From Pseudomonas viridiflava (GTDB taxonomy: Bacteria; Pseudomonadota; Gammaproteobacteria; Pseudomonadales; Pseudomonadaceae): a stretch of DNA of 64,000 bases. Where the stretch lies: the NCBI RefSeq assembly GCF_900590755.1, contig NZ_UUOC01000001.1:372001-436000 (forward strand), in the 5' to 3' direction. Positions within the stretch are counted from its first letter, which is position 1. Each line of letters begins with the position of its first letter. The notes under the pieces are model-generated. The model was given only the letters and a program-made list of their open reading frames with translations, was not told the origin of the DNA and ran no database searches. The translations under genes were made by a program, and so were the position numbers. Positions 51,639 to 59,962 of the stretch are shown here, in pieces.

Positions 51639-52955
51639 TTAAAAGCGCCAGACCATGCCACCGCCGATGACATGCAGTGCTGCGTCGCGATACTCGCCTG
51701 ACACCGACTGGCCGTTGGAGCTTTTGGTCTGCTGGGTCGACATATCGCCCATCCAGATCAGCGTGTAGTTCATGTGCACATCAAGGTCTTTGTTGAGGGC
51801 GTAATTGATGCCCGTCGCGAACCGCCAGGCATCGCCCATGGGGACGTCCACGGTGCGATCGGAGTCATCAACCGCCGAAGAGTCGTAAGCCAGGCCCAGA
51901 TTCCAGCGCAAGCGTGAGTTGATCTGGTTCTGGGCACCGATGGATGCGTGCCAGGTGTCCTTATACTGGCGGTCCACGCTACGTGAGGTTTCACCGGCAT
52001 TGCTGTCGACCTGCACGCCGATGCTTGAGAATTCGCTCCAGTCCTGCCAGCCCAACGAGCCAAGAATTTTCCATGTCGGCGACAACTCGTAGGACGCGCT
52101 GGCGGTGACGGTCTGGGGAATATTCATGTCCAGGTCAAGGTTGTCCACGTCCAGTCGATTCAACGCGAAGTTGAGAACCGGATTGGTAATGTGCTTGAGC
52201 TCGGGCGAGTCACTGAATTCAAGCTTGACCTTGCTGGTGTAGGCCAAGCCCAGTTGAGTCCGTTCGTTCAACTGATAATGCAAACCCACGTTAACGCCCG
52301 TCCCCCAGTCGGTGTCCTTGTAGCGCAACTGGCCATCGGGCGTGTCGAGCAGCCCGAAGGGGTTATTGTTGACGGCGACCTCGGTTCGAAAATACCCATA
52401 GACAAACCGCGGCCCGATGCCCACGGACAGAGCATCGGTGACCTTGTAAGCGAAGGTCGGCTGAAGCGAAATACCGATCAGCGCCGATTCCTGAGTGAAG
52501 TACCGACCCGCCCAATCGTCGTCGTAATCCACCGCAAGACCGAAGTTGCCGTACATGCCAAAGCCAACCGTTGCACGGTCGTTGAGTTGATGGGTGATGA
52601 ACAGACTGCTACCTGGCAAGTACTCAAGGGGGTTGCCACCGTTGCCGCCGTCAAAGTCGTTGTCTGCGTCGCGAGAAAAGCTCATGGCACCCAGGATCAC
52701 CTGAGCATTGGCATTCACTTGCGTGCCTTTGAGCTGGGTCATGCCGGCCGGGTTATTCATCAATATGCTCGGGTCTATCGCCAGCACCGCCGCGCCTGCG
52801 TTGGCCAGTCCTGCGCCCTCTTGTCCGGCTTCGTAGATCATGATGCCGCCAGCCCAGGCAGAGCCGCCCATGCCCAGCAAACCGACTACAGACAAGGCTC
52901 TTATTGACCAGCGTGCGTTGAGCCCACTGTCAGAAACTTTCAAGTACATGTCCAC
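51639..52955 (-). CDS. FadL/OmpP1/TodX-family outer-membrane transport protein
   Basis: A 438-residue 14-strand barrel for hydrophobic compounds (fatty acids, aromatics). The signal peptide ends 'MGGSAWA', and the mature start 'GGIMIYEAGQEGAGLANAGAAVLAIDPSILMNNPAGMTQL' is the plug hatch with the family's 'NPAGM' motif. Later blocks are 'GYFRTEVAVNNNPFG', 'YQLNERTQLGLAYTSKVKLEF' and 'KILGSLGWQDWSEF', and the chain ends in 'VWRF' with the terminal Phe required for barrel assembly. The start could be the ATG at 52955 or the next Met two codons on. With the second barrel and the DUF2092 gene it may form an import route. Confidence 0.92.
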   Translation of the reverse strand: MDMYLKVSDSGLNARWSIRALSVVGLLGMGGSAWAGGIMIYEAGQEGAGLANAGAAVLAIDPSILMNNPAGMTQLKGTQVNANAQVILGAMSFSRDADNDFDGGNGGNPLEYLPGSSLFITHQLNDRATVGFGMYGNFGLAVDYDDDWAGRYFTQESALIGISLQPTFAYKVTDALSVGIGPRFVYGYFRTEVAVNNNPFGLLDTPDGQLRYKDTDWGTGVNVGLHYQLNERTQLGLAYTSKVKLEFSDSPELKHITNPVLNFALNRLDVDNLDLDMNIPQTVTASASYELSPTWKILGSLGWQDWSEFSSIGVQVDSNAGETSRSVDRQYKDTWHASIGAQNQINSRLRWNLGLAYDSSAVDDSDRTVDVPMGDAWRFATGINYALNKDLDVHMNYTLIWMGDMSTQQTKSSNGQSVSGEYRDAALHVIGGGMVWRF

Positions 52956-53099
52956 GGTATAAGTCCTCTGAATAGTCGCCCCTGGCGCTGCGGTGTTATC
53001 CGTTAATACTCATGCCGGATAGAGCGGATCTCGCCACTCAACAGTGTTAAGGACCCAATGGAAGTTTGATCCTTCCGGTTGTTATTCCAGCCAGGTCAT

Positions 53100-53666
53100 T
53101 CAAGGCGCGTTAACCACCACATAAGTAATGTCGCTGCCCTGATACTCGGGTTGATACCACGTGGACCCGCACTGCATGTACGTCACCGCGTACCTGATCA
53201 CTTGCACACAATTGCTCGGCAACTGCGCCGGGCGAATAATTGCCCCTACCACCGCAGAAGTGACGGCCACTGTGGCCGTAACGGCAGCCGCAGTAGCAAT
53301 CGGGTGATAGTGGTCGTCGTAGCCGAAATGACCCCGGCCATCCACATCGATATCCACGTCACGGTGATTATCGATATTGATGTTGTTCTGACTGTTGTTA
53401 ACACGGGTGCGGTTGCCAGTACGGTTATGGTTGGCGGCATTGACCCGGTTACCTGCGTTGACTTGATGTGGCCGCTGAGTGTTGCGGCTCACATCCGGCC
53501 TGCTCGCCCGCTGTACATGAGCCGCTGGTGCCCGGTTGACCGACGCCCTGGCCTGCCCACGACCCCGCAGTCCAGCCTCTGCATCATCAACCATCCCGAC
53601 AAAAACCATGGTTGCCGCGACCATGCAGATTAGAATGCGATGCTGCCCGATAGCCTTGTTCATCAT
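53100..53666 (-). CDS. Exported Asn-rich protein with glycine-zipper-like C-terminal segment
   Basis: 188 residues. The signal peptide 'ILICMVAATMVFVGMVDDAEA' precedes a low-complexity basic, Asn/Arg-rich stretch (about 35-95: 'NAGNRVNAANHNRTGNRTRVNNSQNNIN'). An Asp/His-rich turn, 'NHRDVDIDVDGRGHFGYDDHYHP', could bind a divalent metal. Then come a hydrophobic 'ATAAAVTATVAVTSAVVGAII' and a C-terminal 'NCVQVIRYAVTYMQCGSTWYQPEY' with two cysteines that could pair. The architecture resembles small DUF3792/YXWGXW-like envelope proteins, but I cannot name it. The start overlaps the DUF2092 stop (ATGA), so the two are a coupled pair. Confidence 0.82.
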   Translation of the reverse strand: MMNKAIGQHRILICMVAATMVFVGMVDDAEAGLRGRGQARASVNRAPAAHVQRASRPDVSRNTQRPHQVNAGNRVNAANHNRTGNRTRVNNSQNNINIDNHRDVDIDVDGRGHFGYDDHYHPIATAAAVTATVAVTSAVVGAIIRPAQLPSNCVQVIRYAVTYMQCGSTWYQPEYQGSDITYVVVNAP

Positions 53667-54421
53667 GGTGCCCCCTCACTGGCTTTCTTCAGCGGTATAG
53701 GGACGTCACCCTTGCCTGGCACAAAGGTGAAGTTTGATGGTTTGAATGTCGCTGAAAGCTTCCAGGCGTAGACCGCCATGTACTCCGGGAAGCTTGGGTC
53801 ATCGGTGGTCGTGATGACCAGTTTGCAAGGCAGCGGTTTCTCTTCGCGGGTTATCCAGAGTTGCCAGTCGACGTGTTCCTGACGGAACGCCAGGTGATCG
53901 CAAAGCCTTCCCTTGATGCTAGCCGGACCCACGTAGGCCGCGCCGGTCAGGGCATCAAGCTGCGCCTGATCGCTACCAAACAGGAACAGATCTTCCATGG
54001 GCAGCTGAACACCGTAGTACTGCTCCACCTGATGCAGCATCTCGCCAAGTGTGCCGGGTGCGTCGACCGTCGTGTAGAACTTGAGGAACGGCGAATACTG
54101 AGTGAGTTTCTTACCGTTGTAATAGAACTCGCGAGTGCGCTCATCGCCGTCCGAACGGGCAAATAACCGATCCCGCCCCTCCACCTGCAAGGTGTTGACC
54201 GAATGCATTTTAAGCTTCTGACCGCTGTCCAGAACGATGTCCCGGTCCACTTCTGCTTCCACCTGGAAGCGTGGAAGGCTGCGCAAGTGTTCGCCCATGT
54301 CCACTAACTTGGCGACCACCTGCGGGTTGACGACCGGCTTATCGACAGGCGCTTCTGCTGCGCAGAGGGCAGTCGCAACGGGAATCATCAATAACAAACA
54401 ACTAATAACACGCGACTTCAT
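53663..54421 (-). CDS. DUF2092-family periplasmic protein
   Basis: 252 residues. A signal peptide ('LLLMIPVATALCAAEA') precedes a LolA/LppX-like half-barrel. Marks are 'LVDMGEHLRSLPRFQVEAEVDRDIVLDSGQKLKMHSVNTLQVEGRDRLFARS', 'YYNGKKLTQYSPFLKFYTTVDAPGTLGEMLHQVEQYYGVQLPMEDLFLFG' and 'DHLAFRQEHVDWQLWITREEKPLPCKLVIT'. This fold carries lipids or hydrophobic moieties between membranes; for this family that is inference. It is transcribed before the coupled Asn-rich protein gene, with the FadL-type gene further downstream. Confidence 0.86.
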   Translation of the reverse strand: MKSRVISCLLLMIPVATALCAAEAPVDKPVVNPQVVAKLVDMGEHLRSLPRFQVEAEVDRDIVLDSGQKLKMHSVNTLQVEGRDRLFARSDGDERTREFYYNGKKLTQYSPFLKFYTTVDAPGTLGEMLHQVEQYYGVQLPMEDLFLFGSDQAQLDALTGAAYVGPASIKGRLCDHLAFRQEHVDWQLWITREEKPLPCKLVITTTDDPSFPEYMAVYAWKLSATFKPSNFTFVPGKGDVPIPLKKASEGAP

Positions 54422-54637
54422 GATTCGGGTCTCCGAAACCAGTCAGTGCAAAAAGATGGATTAATGAAAGGTGCGCAACCCGTGTTAGTCAACCCGGACC
54501 AGCCACCGATTCGAACCAAGAGCTATAGCGGTTAATCACTTTCGATCTATCAGCTACTCGATTTATTTAGATCTGCTATTGATAACGCCCTTGAACTGGC
54601 CACCCTGTTTCCTCCAACTAGACGCCATCCTTAACCT
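54422..54637. other. Intergenic region with possible promoter for the DUF2092 gene
   Basis: On the minus strand a TTGACT is followed after 17 bases by TTTCAT, a weak sigma-70 pair about 50 bases before the DUF2092 start. The rest is A/T-rich with no gene. This 216-base gap is the main break in the leftward run of envelope genes. Confidence 0.3.
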
Positions 54638-57163
54638 TTAATGCTCGCCGACAAACCAGCGATAGTAGGGATTATCGCCATCCCTGCTCATTACCTCTCG
54701 GACATCCTCTACCCAGGCTTCGCGGTTACCGTTATAGGCGTGCAGGCCCACCTCGTAAAAAAGCCTGAGCTGTTGCCATTTGTCTCTGACTGCGCCTTTG
54801 TAACCCTGCCCCGCATTTACCAGCGGCGGATCACTGCGCAGCGCCAGTAACGCGGGCAGCGTGCGGGTGATCTCCCTGGGGCGAACCCATGAGGCGTATT
54901 CAATCCGGGGATGATCATCAGTGACCGCCAGCGCGTCGCTGCCATAACGGGCCAGACCCTGTTGATCGGTGATCCAGGTGGCGAGTAGTACTTGGGCTGA
55001 ATCGATACCCACTTCTCTGAGGGACAGGGCCACGGCGGGCTGCTCGAACCGCGCCTGGATACGGGCAACGTCCAGCTCAATAGGTTGCAGAGAGCCGACC
55101 AGCAACATTTCATGAAACTCGGTCGTCCACAGGGAAGCGTGCGGGAATACGTCCAGGAAACTGCTCACCAGGGAACGGCTGTCCTCGTCATTCTGGGTTG
55201 GCAATGGCAGCCATTGTGCGACCAGACCGTTTTCTTCCAGGCGTCTGGCGGCTAACCGATAGAAGTCGCTGGAGTAAAGATTCACCACCCCAGCTGCGGA
55301 CGGCGGCGGCGGTTCCAGAGTAATCACGTCATAACGCTGATCGTTGCCCAACAGCTCACGTCGACCATCACGTAGGCGAATATCCAGACGTGGATCGCTG
55401 ACTGCCTGATAACTCCCTTTGAACAAGGATGCCGCCGCCAGTACTTCGGGCAACAGCTCGGCAACCACCGGGCGCTGCAAATCCGCGTAGCGCAGCATTG
55501 CCCCGGCGGTGATGCCTGTACCAAAGCCGATGACCAGCGCCGAACGAGGTGTGCCGCGATGGATCAACAGCGGAATCAACGCCTGCAACCGCATATAACG
55601 CAAGGACGGCATGGCATCACCGGTATTCGAGACGCCCTGAATGTAAAGCCGATTGAATGCCCGATCGCCCTTGCCCTGCTGGACAACGGCAACAGTTCCG
55701 GCACGCCCCTCTTGATAGAAGACCAGCTTGCCCTGCCTTGCGCCCGGCATCAGATCGGCAAGGTGCGAAGGCGACAGCAGCGCTGCGATTGCGAGCGTCA
55801 TTACCGCCAGCGTGATAACGGCCGCACGCATGTTGCGGCCCACTGTCGGGCCCCGCCAAACCGCGACCAGCCCGACTGCCGCAGCGATCAATGCCAGAAG
55901 GCACAAGGTACGAACAAGACCCAACGCCGGGATGAGCACAAACCCTGTCAGCATTACCCCGGCGATACCACCCAGCGTGTTCGCGGCGACTATATTCCCG
56001 ACATCGCGGCCAACATGATCATGGTCAACACCCAGACGCAGCGCCAGAGGAAAGGCTGCCCCCAGCAGAGTGGTCGGCAGTAACACGACCCAGACGGTAG
56101 CGACCACGAACCGTGCGCACATCCCGGCCAGCTCACTGCCGGTCAGATTCAGAACAAACCCTTCCAGCTGCGTCTGGACCACGATCAACCACTGGCCCAG
56201 TCCGGCCAGTTGCGCCAGGGTAATCATCCCGGCGGCGGCGACCAACAGACCAAAGCAACCCCATGGATCCGCCAGACGATCCGACTTACGCGCGTACAGC
56301 GCACTGCCCAGCACCAACCCTGCCAGGTAGGTCGCCAGCACCAACGCAAACGCATAGACGCGAGTGCTCATGAACTGCACGATGGATTGCGTCCACACCA
56401 CTTCGTAGCCCAAGGCTACGGCGCCCGCCAGGGCGTAAAGACCGATGCCAAGGCGCGCGCTCGGTTTCGCCGTCGCCGTGGTGTGTTCAGACCCAAATTG
56501 CGCGGCAGCCTGCGGCGTGAAAAGTGTCGCACCCAAAGCAGCAAGCAGATTGAGGAAAGCGGCGAACATCGCGCTGCCCATCAGCCCCAAGGCAGGGATC
56601 AGCACGAAGGCCGACAACAACGTTCCGCCAATTGCGCCAGCGGTATTGGCAGCGTAGAGATGCCCGCCAGCAGACCCGACCCTTCCATTGCCCGGCCCCA
56701 GGGCACGCACCATCACCGGCAACGTTGCTCCCATGAAGAACGCAGGCACACCCACAATCAGGAACGGCAACAACCACGCCAATAAACCAGCCTTGTCTTC
56801 GAGGCGCGCGAACCCCTGCGCCACATGAGCAAAGGCACAGGTCGCACCGACGCCCAGCAGCCCGACGATCAATTCCAGCATGGCGTATAAACGCACTGGC
56901 CGGCCCAGCCGGTCGGCAATGCGCCCAAAGCAGACACCCCCCAGCGCCAGACCGGCGAAAAACGCGCTGATGGCAGTCGTCACGGCGTAGACCTGCACCC
57001 CAACCACCAACGACAGTTGTTTGACCCACAACACCTGATAGATCAGCCCGGCAGCACCGGAGGCGGCCATCAACGCGCACAGCATCAGCAGCCGCGTGCG
57101 GGAAGCCTTTGAGCCTTCGAGGGCGAGGTGACGGTAACGAGTCGAGCGCGTGGCTGTGGGCAT
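54638..57163 (-). CDS. Fused MFS-like membrane domain and spermidine-synthase-like domain
   Basis: 841 residues. The N-terminal 500 form about 12 or more membrane helices ('GAAGLIYQVLWVKQLSLVVGVQVYAVTTAISAFFAGLALGGVCFGRIADRLGRPV', then 'VPAFFMGATLPVMVRALG', both patterns repeated near 240-420). From about 540 comes a spermidine-synthase-type Rossmann fold ('SALVIGFGTGITAGAMLRYADL', 'VVAELLPEVLAAASLF', 'LDIRLRDGRRELL', 'YDVITLEPPPPSAAGVVNLYSSDFYRLAARRLEENGLVAQWLPL'). The aminopropyl-transfer Asp before the PPP is replaced by Glu-Pro, so polyamine synthesis is unlikely. The true reaction and substrate of this fusion are unknown. It lies 91 bases downstream of the arylsulfatase gene. Confidence 0.9.
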   Translation of the reverse strand: MPTATRSTRYRHLALEGSKASRTRLLMLCALMAASGAAGLIYQVLWVKQLSLVVGVQVYAVTTAISAFFAGLALGGVCFGRIADRLGRPVRLYAMLELIVGLLGVGATCAFAHVAQGFARLEDKAGLLAWLLPFLIVGVPAFFMGATLPVMVRALGPGNGRVGSAGGHLYAANTAGAIGGTLLSAFVLIPALGLMGSAMFAAFLNLLAALGATLFTPQAAAQFGSEHTTATAKPSARLGIGLYALAGAVALGYEVVWTQSIVQFMSTRVYAFALVLATYLAGLVLGSALYARKSDRLADPWGCFGLLVAAAGMITLAQLAGLGQWLIVVQTQLEGFVLNLTGSELAGMCARFVVATVWVVLLPTTLLGAAFPLALRLGVDHDHVGRDVGNIVAANTLGGIAGVMLTGFVLIPALGLVRTLCLLALIAAAVGLVAVWRGPTVGRNMRAAVITLAVMTLAIAALLSPSHLADLMPGARQGKLVFYQEGRAGTVAVVQQGKGDRAFNRLYIQGVSNTGDAMPSLRYMRLQALIPLLIHRGTPRSALVIGFGTGITAGAMLRYADLQRPVVAELLPEVLAAASLFKGSYQAVSDPRLDIRLRDGRRELLGNDQRYDVITLEPPPPSAAGVVNLYSSDFYRLAARRLEENGLVAQWLPLPTQNDEDSRSLVSSFLDVFPHASLWTTEFHEMLLVGSLQPIELDVARIQARFEQPAVALSLREVGIDSAQVLLATWITDQQGLARYGSDALAVTDDHPRIEYASWVRPREITRTLPALLALRSDPPLVNAGQGYKGAVRDKWQQLRLFYEVGLHAYNGNREAWVEDVREVMSRDGDNPYYRWFVGEH

Positions 57164-57190
57164 CGATCAGACCTGGCCGAATTCTGGAAG

Positions 57191-57243
57191 GCCCGCAGTG
57201 AGTTGCCCCACTGCGGGCAGGCACGAATGCCCGTATCACGGGC
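57191..57243. terminator. Two GC-rich hairpins after the arylsulfatase gene
   Basis: Hairpin 1 (57191-57218) has a perfect 10-bp stem, GCCCGCAGTG with its complement. Hairpin 2 (57229-57243) is GCCCG-TATCA-CGGGC, with TTTT following on the plus strand only. In the leftward direction neither has a good T run, so read-through into the fusion gene is likely partial; in the rightward direction hairpin 2 would terminate antisense transcription. Confidence 0.5.
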
Positions 57244-57254
57244 TTTTCACAGAA

Positions 57255-58838
57255 CTATTTACCGGCTCCCGGTACGCTCAACTTCGACTCGATTCTTTTG
57301 TCCACATCGGTCCGGATCTGGTCGATGCTGAAGCTGGCGGGTCGCTGGCTCGGTGGGTAGTCGACGAAAGTTTCCAGGAATACCGCTGCCTTCGCCGTGC
57401 CCTCGAACACCAGATAGTCGTTTTTGGCCAGCCAGTCGAAATACTGATCCGAGACGACGTCAGCCCGCTCATAGGGGTCCATGCGCAAGTTGAAGAGTTT
57501 CGGAACCCGAAGGCAGACAAAAGGCTCGCTCCACACCGCAAATCCACCGGGGGCTCGCTGCTCACAGTACACCAGCTTCCAGTTGTCATAGCGCATCCCG
57601 ACCAGCACGCCATCGTCATTGAAGTAATAAAACTCGTTGCGGGCGCTCTTGTCCGTCTTGCCCGTCAGGAAATCGAGCTGGTTATAGCCATCCAGGTGCA
57701 CTTTGAAGTTCTTGCCTGCGATGTCAGCACCTTTGAGCAGGCGATCCTTGATCGTGGTGTCGCCCGCAATGGCCAGCAAGGTCGGGAACCAGTCCAGCCC
57801 GGAAAACATCTCGGTGGAGACGGCTCCCGGTTTGATATGGTTCGGCCAGCGGACCATGGCTGGAACCCGATAAGCGCCTTCCCAGTTGGAGTTTTTTTCA
57901 TTACGAAACGGTGTGGTTGCCGCATCCGGCCATGACCATTGGTTCGGCCCGTTATCGGTGGTGTAGACCACTATGGTGTTGTCCGTCAGCTTCAAGTCAT
58001 CCAGCGCCTTGAGCAGCTTTCCGACATCCCCATCGTGCTCGAGCATGCCGTCGGCATATTCGTTCCCTGGCATCCCGCTCTGACCTTGCATGGATTCGCG
58101 CACGTGGGTGAACGCATGCATCCTGGTGGTATTCATCCAGACGAAGAATGGTTTGTCCGCCTTGGCCTGTCTGTCGATGAAATTGATCGCAGCCTGGGTG
58201 GTTTCGTCGTCGATGGTCTCCATGCGTTTTCTGGTCAGCGCCCCGGTGTCTTCAATCTTGCCATCGGCGCTGGCCTTCATCACGCCACGGGGCGTGGCGC
58301 TTTTGACCAGGATATTGTTAGGGTCCTTCGGCCAGTACGGCCGCTCCGGTTCCTCCTCGGCGTTGAGGTGATACAGGTTGCCGAGAAATTCGTCGAAGCC
58401 ATGGTTGGTGGGCAGATACTCATCCCGATCGCCCAGGTGATTTTTGCCAAATTGCCCGGTGGCATACCCCTGCGCCTTGAGTGCCTGTGCGATGGTGATA
58501 TCCCGGTCTTGCAGACCTACAGCAACCCCCGGCATGCCCACCTTTGACAGTCCGGTACGCAAAGCGGTCTGACCCGTGATAAACGTCGAACGCCCAGCCG
58601 TACAGCTGTTCTCTGCGTAATAGTCCGTGAACATCATCCCTTCTTTGGCGATCCGGTCGATGTTGGGGGTCTTGTATCCCACTACACCGGCTGAGTAGGC
58701 GCTGATATTGGTCTGCCCGATATCATCGCCAAAGATCACCAGGATATTGGGTTTCTCCGCCGCGCTGGCGACCGAAAACCCCACTATTGCGGTCGCCGCG
58801 ATGGCGAACTTCAGTATCCGTTTTCCCGTACATTTCAT
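57255..58838 (-). CDS. Secreted arylsulfatase
   Basis: 527 residues. The signal peptide ends 'FSVASA', with mature start 'AEKPNILVIFGDDIGQTNISAYSAG', whose DD pair (38-39) binds the metal. The modification site is C79-T-A-G-R83 ('AENSCTAGRSTFITGQ'), where the Cys becomes formylglycine; Ala stands where CxPxR sulfatases have Pro. Further marks are 'GKNHLGDRDEYLPTNHGFDEFLG' (catalytic Lys/His), 'WMNTTRMHAFTHV' and 'IVVYTTDNGPNQWSWPDAATTPFRNEKNSNWEGAYRVPAMVRWP'. It hydrolyses sulfate or related esters in the periplasm. The ATG at 58838 follows GGAGAG; the extension to 58937 is rejected. It is in series with a secreted HAD phosphatase and the Bat genes. Confidence 0.93.
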   Translation of the reverse strand: MKCTGKRILKFAIAATAIVGFSVASAAEKPNILVIFGDDIGQTNISAYSAGVVGYKTPNIDRIAKEGMMFTDYYAENSCTAGRSTFITGQTALRTGLSKVGMPGVAVGLQDRDITIAQALKAQGYATGQFGKNHLGDRDEYLPTNHGFDEFLGNLYHLNAEEEPERPYWPKDPNNILVKSATPRGVMKASADGKIEDTGALTRKRMETIDDETTQAAINFIDRQAKADKPFFVWMNTTRMHAFTHVRESMQGQSGMPGNEYADGMLEHDGDVGKLLKALDDLKLTDNTIVVYTTDNGPNQWSWPDAATTPFRNEKNSNWEGAYRVPAMVRWPNHIKPGAVSTEMFSGLDWFPTLLAIAGDTTIKDRLLKGADIAGKNFKVHLDGYNQLDFLTGKTDKSARNEFYYFNDDGVLVGMRYDNWKLVYCEQRAPGGFAVWSEPFVCLRVPKLFNLRMDPYERADVVSDQYFDWLAKNDYLVFEGTAKAAVFLETFVDYPPSQRPASFSIDQIRTDVDKRIESKLSVPGAGK

Positions 58839-58933
58839 TGCCGTTCTCTCCAGTCGAAAACCAACTTTCGATGCCACGACTTCGTACACGAGGGGCGGCG
58901 ATCCTGTTGTCGCTACCCGGTGCACCTGCGGTT

Positions 58934-59962
58934 TCAAGGATGGCTTTGGGCCGGATCAGCGGGGTAAACCCGGTTCCATTCTTCAGCCATATCTACCACT
59001 ACCCAGTGGTCACGCGTTGCCTGGTCCAGCGCCTTGTCCAGGCGCCCGATATTGCTCTTGCGGTCGTAGGCCCATTCACGTTTAGCGTCGGTGTGATGCA
59101 CCAGCCCCGCCAGCCGACGGCCTTTGCCTGCCATCGTCCACTGCAGCATTTGCAGATCGCCGTCGGAGTTGCCAAAGGCAAATACAGGACGACGGCCAAT
59201 AATCGACTCGATACTTTCAGCTTTGCCTGGGCCATCGTCGTTATGGGCCAACGTCGCCTGGCGCAGGATCGAAAGCTCGCCATTAATGTCCTGGAATCGG
59301 CTGGCGAATGTGGTGCCGATCACCTGTTCTGGAGCAATCCCGTAAACCTCTTCGGCAAAAGCGCGCATGAAGGCCACCTCGCCACCCGATACGATGTACA
59401 GCTTGAAGCCGTTGTCACGCAGATAGGCCAACAGTTCAAGCATCGGCTGGAAGACCATTTCGGTGTAGGGCTTCTTGCTGCGCGGATGCACGGCCGTGGC
59501 CAGCCAGCGTTGGGCATTGGCTGTGAACTCGGCGCTGGTGATGCCGGTATGAGTCACGCCGACGATTTGCATCAAACCTTTGGTACCGGTAGCAGCCAGC
59601 GCTTGCTGGTCGTTCTCCAGCACAGCCTTGTAAGGCATTTTTTGCTTCCACTCAGGGTGCTGGGGCGCCATGCGCCTGATTTCGTCCAGGGCAAACAGCA
59701 CCTCGAAATACAGCGGTTGTTCGCTCCATAGGGTGCCGTCATTGTCGAACACGGCGATGCGCTCACCGGGCGGGATGAAGTCCTTGTCGCCCTCGCGGGT
59801 CACGCTGGTGACGAACGCCTCGATCGCCTGACGTGAGGGCCCGTCCTGCCACGACGGCAATATCTCGGCCGCGTGGCTGATAATCGGCAACACCAGCAGC
59901 AAGGCAAGCAGCCAGACTCGCACTGACTGCTTATCGAGCGGATGCAGGGCGCGCATTCTCAT
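58934..59962 (-). CDS. Secreted HAD-superfamily phosphatase (phosphoserine-phosphatase-like)
   Basis: 342 residues. The signal peptide has core 'VWLLALLLVLPIISHA'. HAD motif I is 'AVFDNDGTLW' with D73 and D75. 'LYIVSGGEVAFMRAFAEEVYGI' is motif II with Ser, and 'GRRPVFAFGNSDGDLQMLQWT' is motif IV with the metal-binding Asp pair. A helical cap lies between motifs I and II. It would remove phosphate from small substrates in the periplasm. Starts at 59962 or 59956 both overlap the BatD gene (by 32 or 26 bases), so expression is coupled to the Bat operon. The arylsulfatase gene follows after 95 bases. Confidence 0.9.
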   Translation of the reverse strand: MRMRALHPLDKQSVRVWLLALLLVLPIISHAAEILPSWQDGPSRQAIEAFVTSVTREGDKDFIPPGERIAVFDNDGTLWSEQPLYFEVLFALDEIRRMAPQHPEWKQKMPYKAVLENDQQALAATGTKGLMQIVGVTHTGITSAEFTANAQRWLATAVHPRSKKPYTEMVFQPMLELLAYLRDNGFKLYIVSGGEVAFMRAFAEEVYGIAPEQVIGTTFASRFQDINGELSILRQATLAHNDDGPGKAESIESIIGRRPVFAFGNSDGDLQMLQWTMAGKGRRLAGLVHHTDAKREWAYDRKSNIGRLDKALDQATRDHWVVVDMAEEWNRVYPADPAQSHP

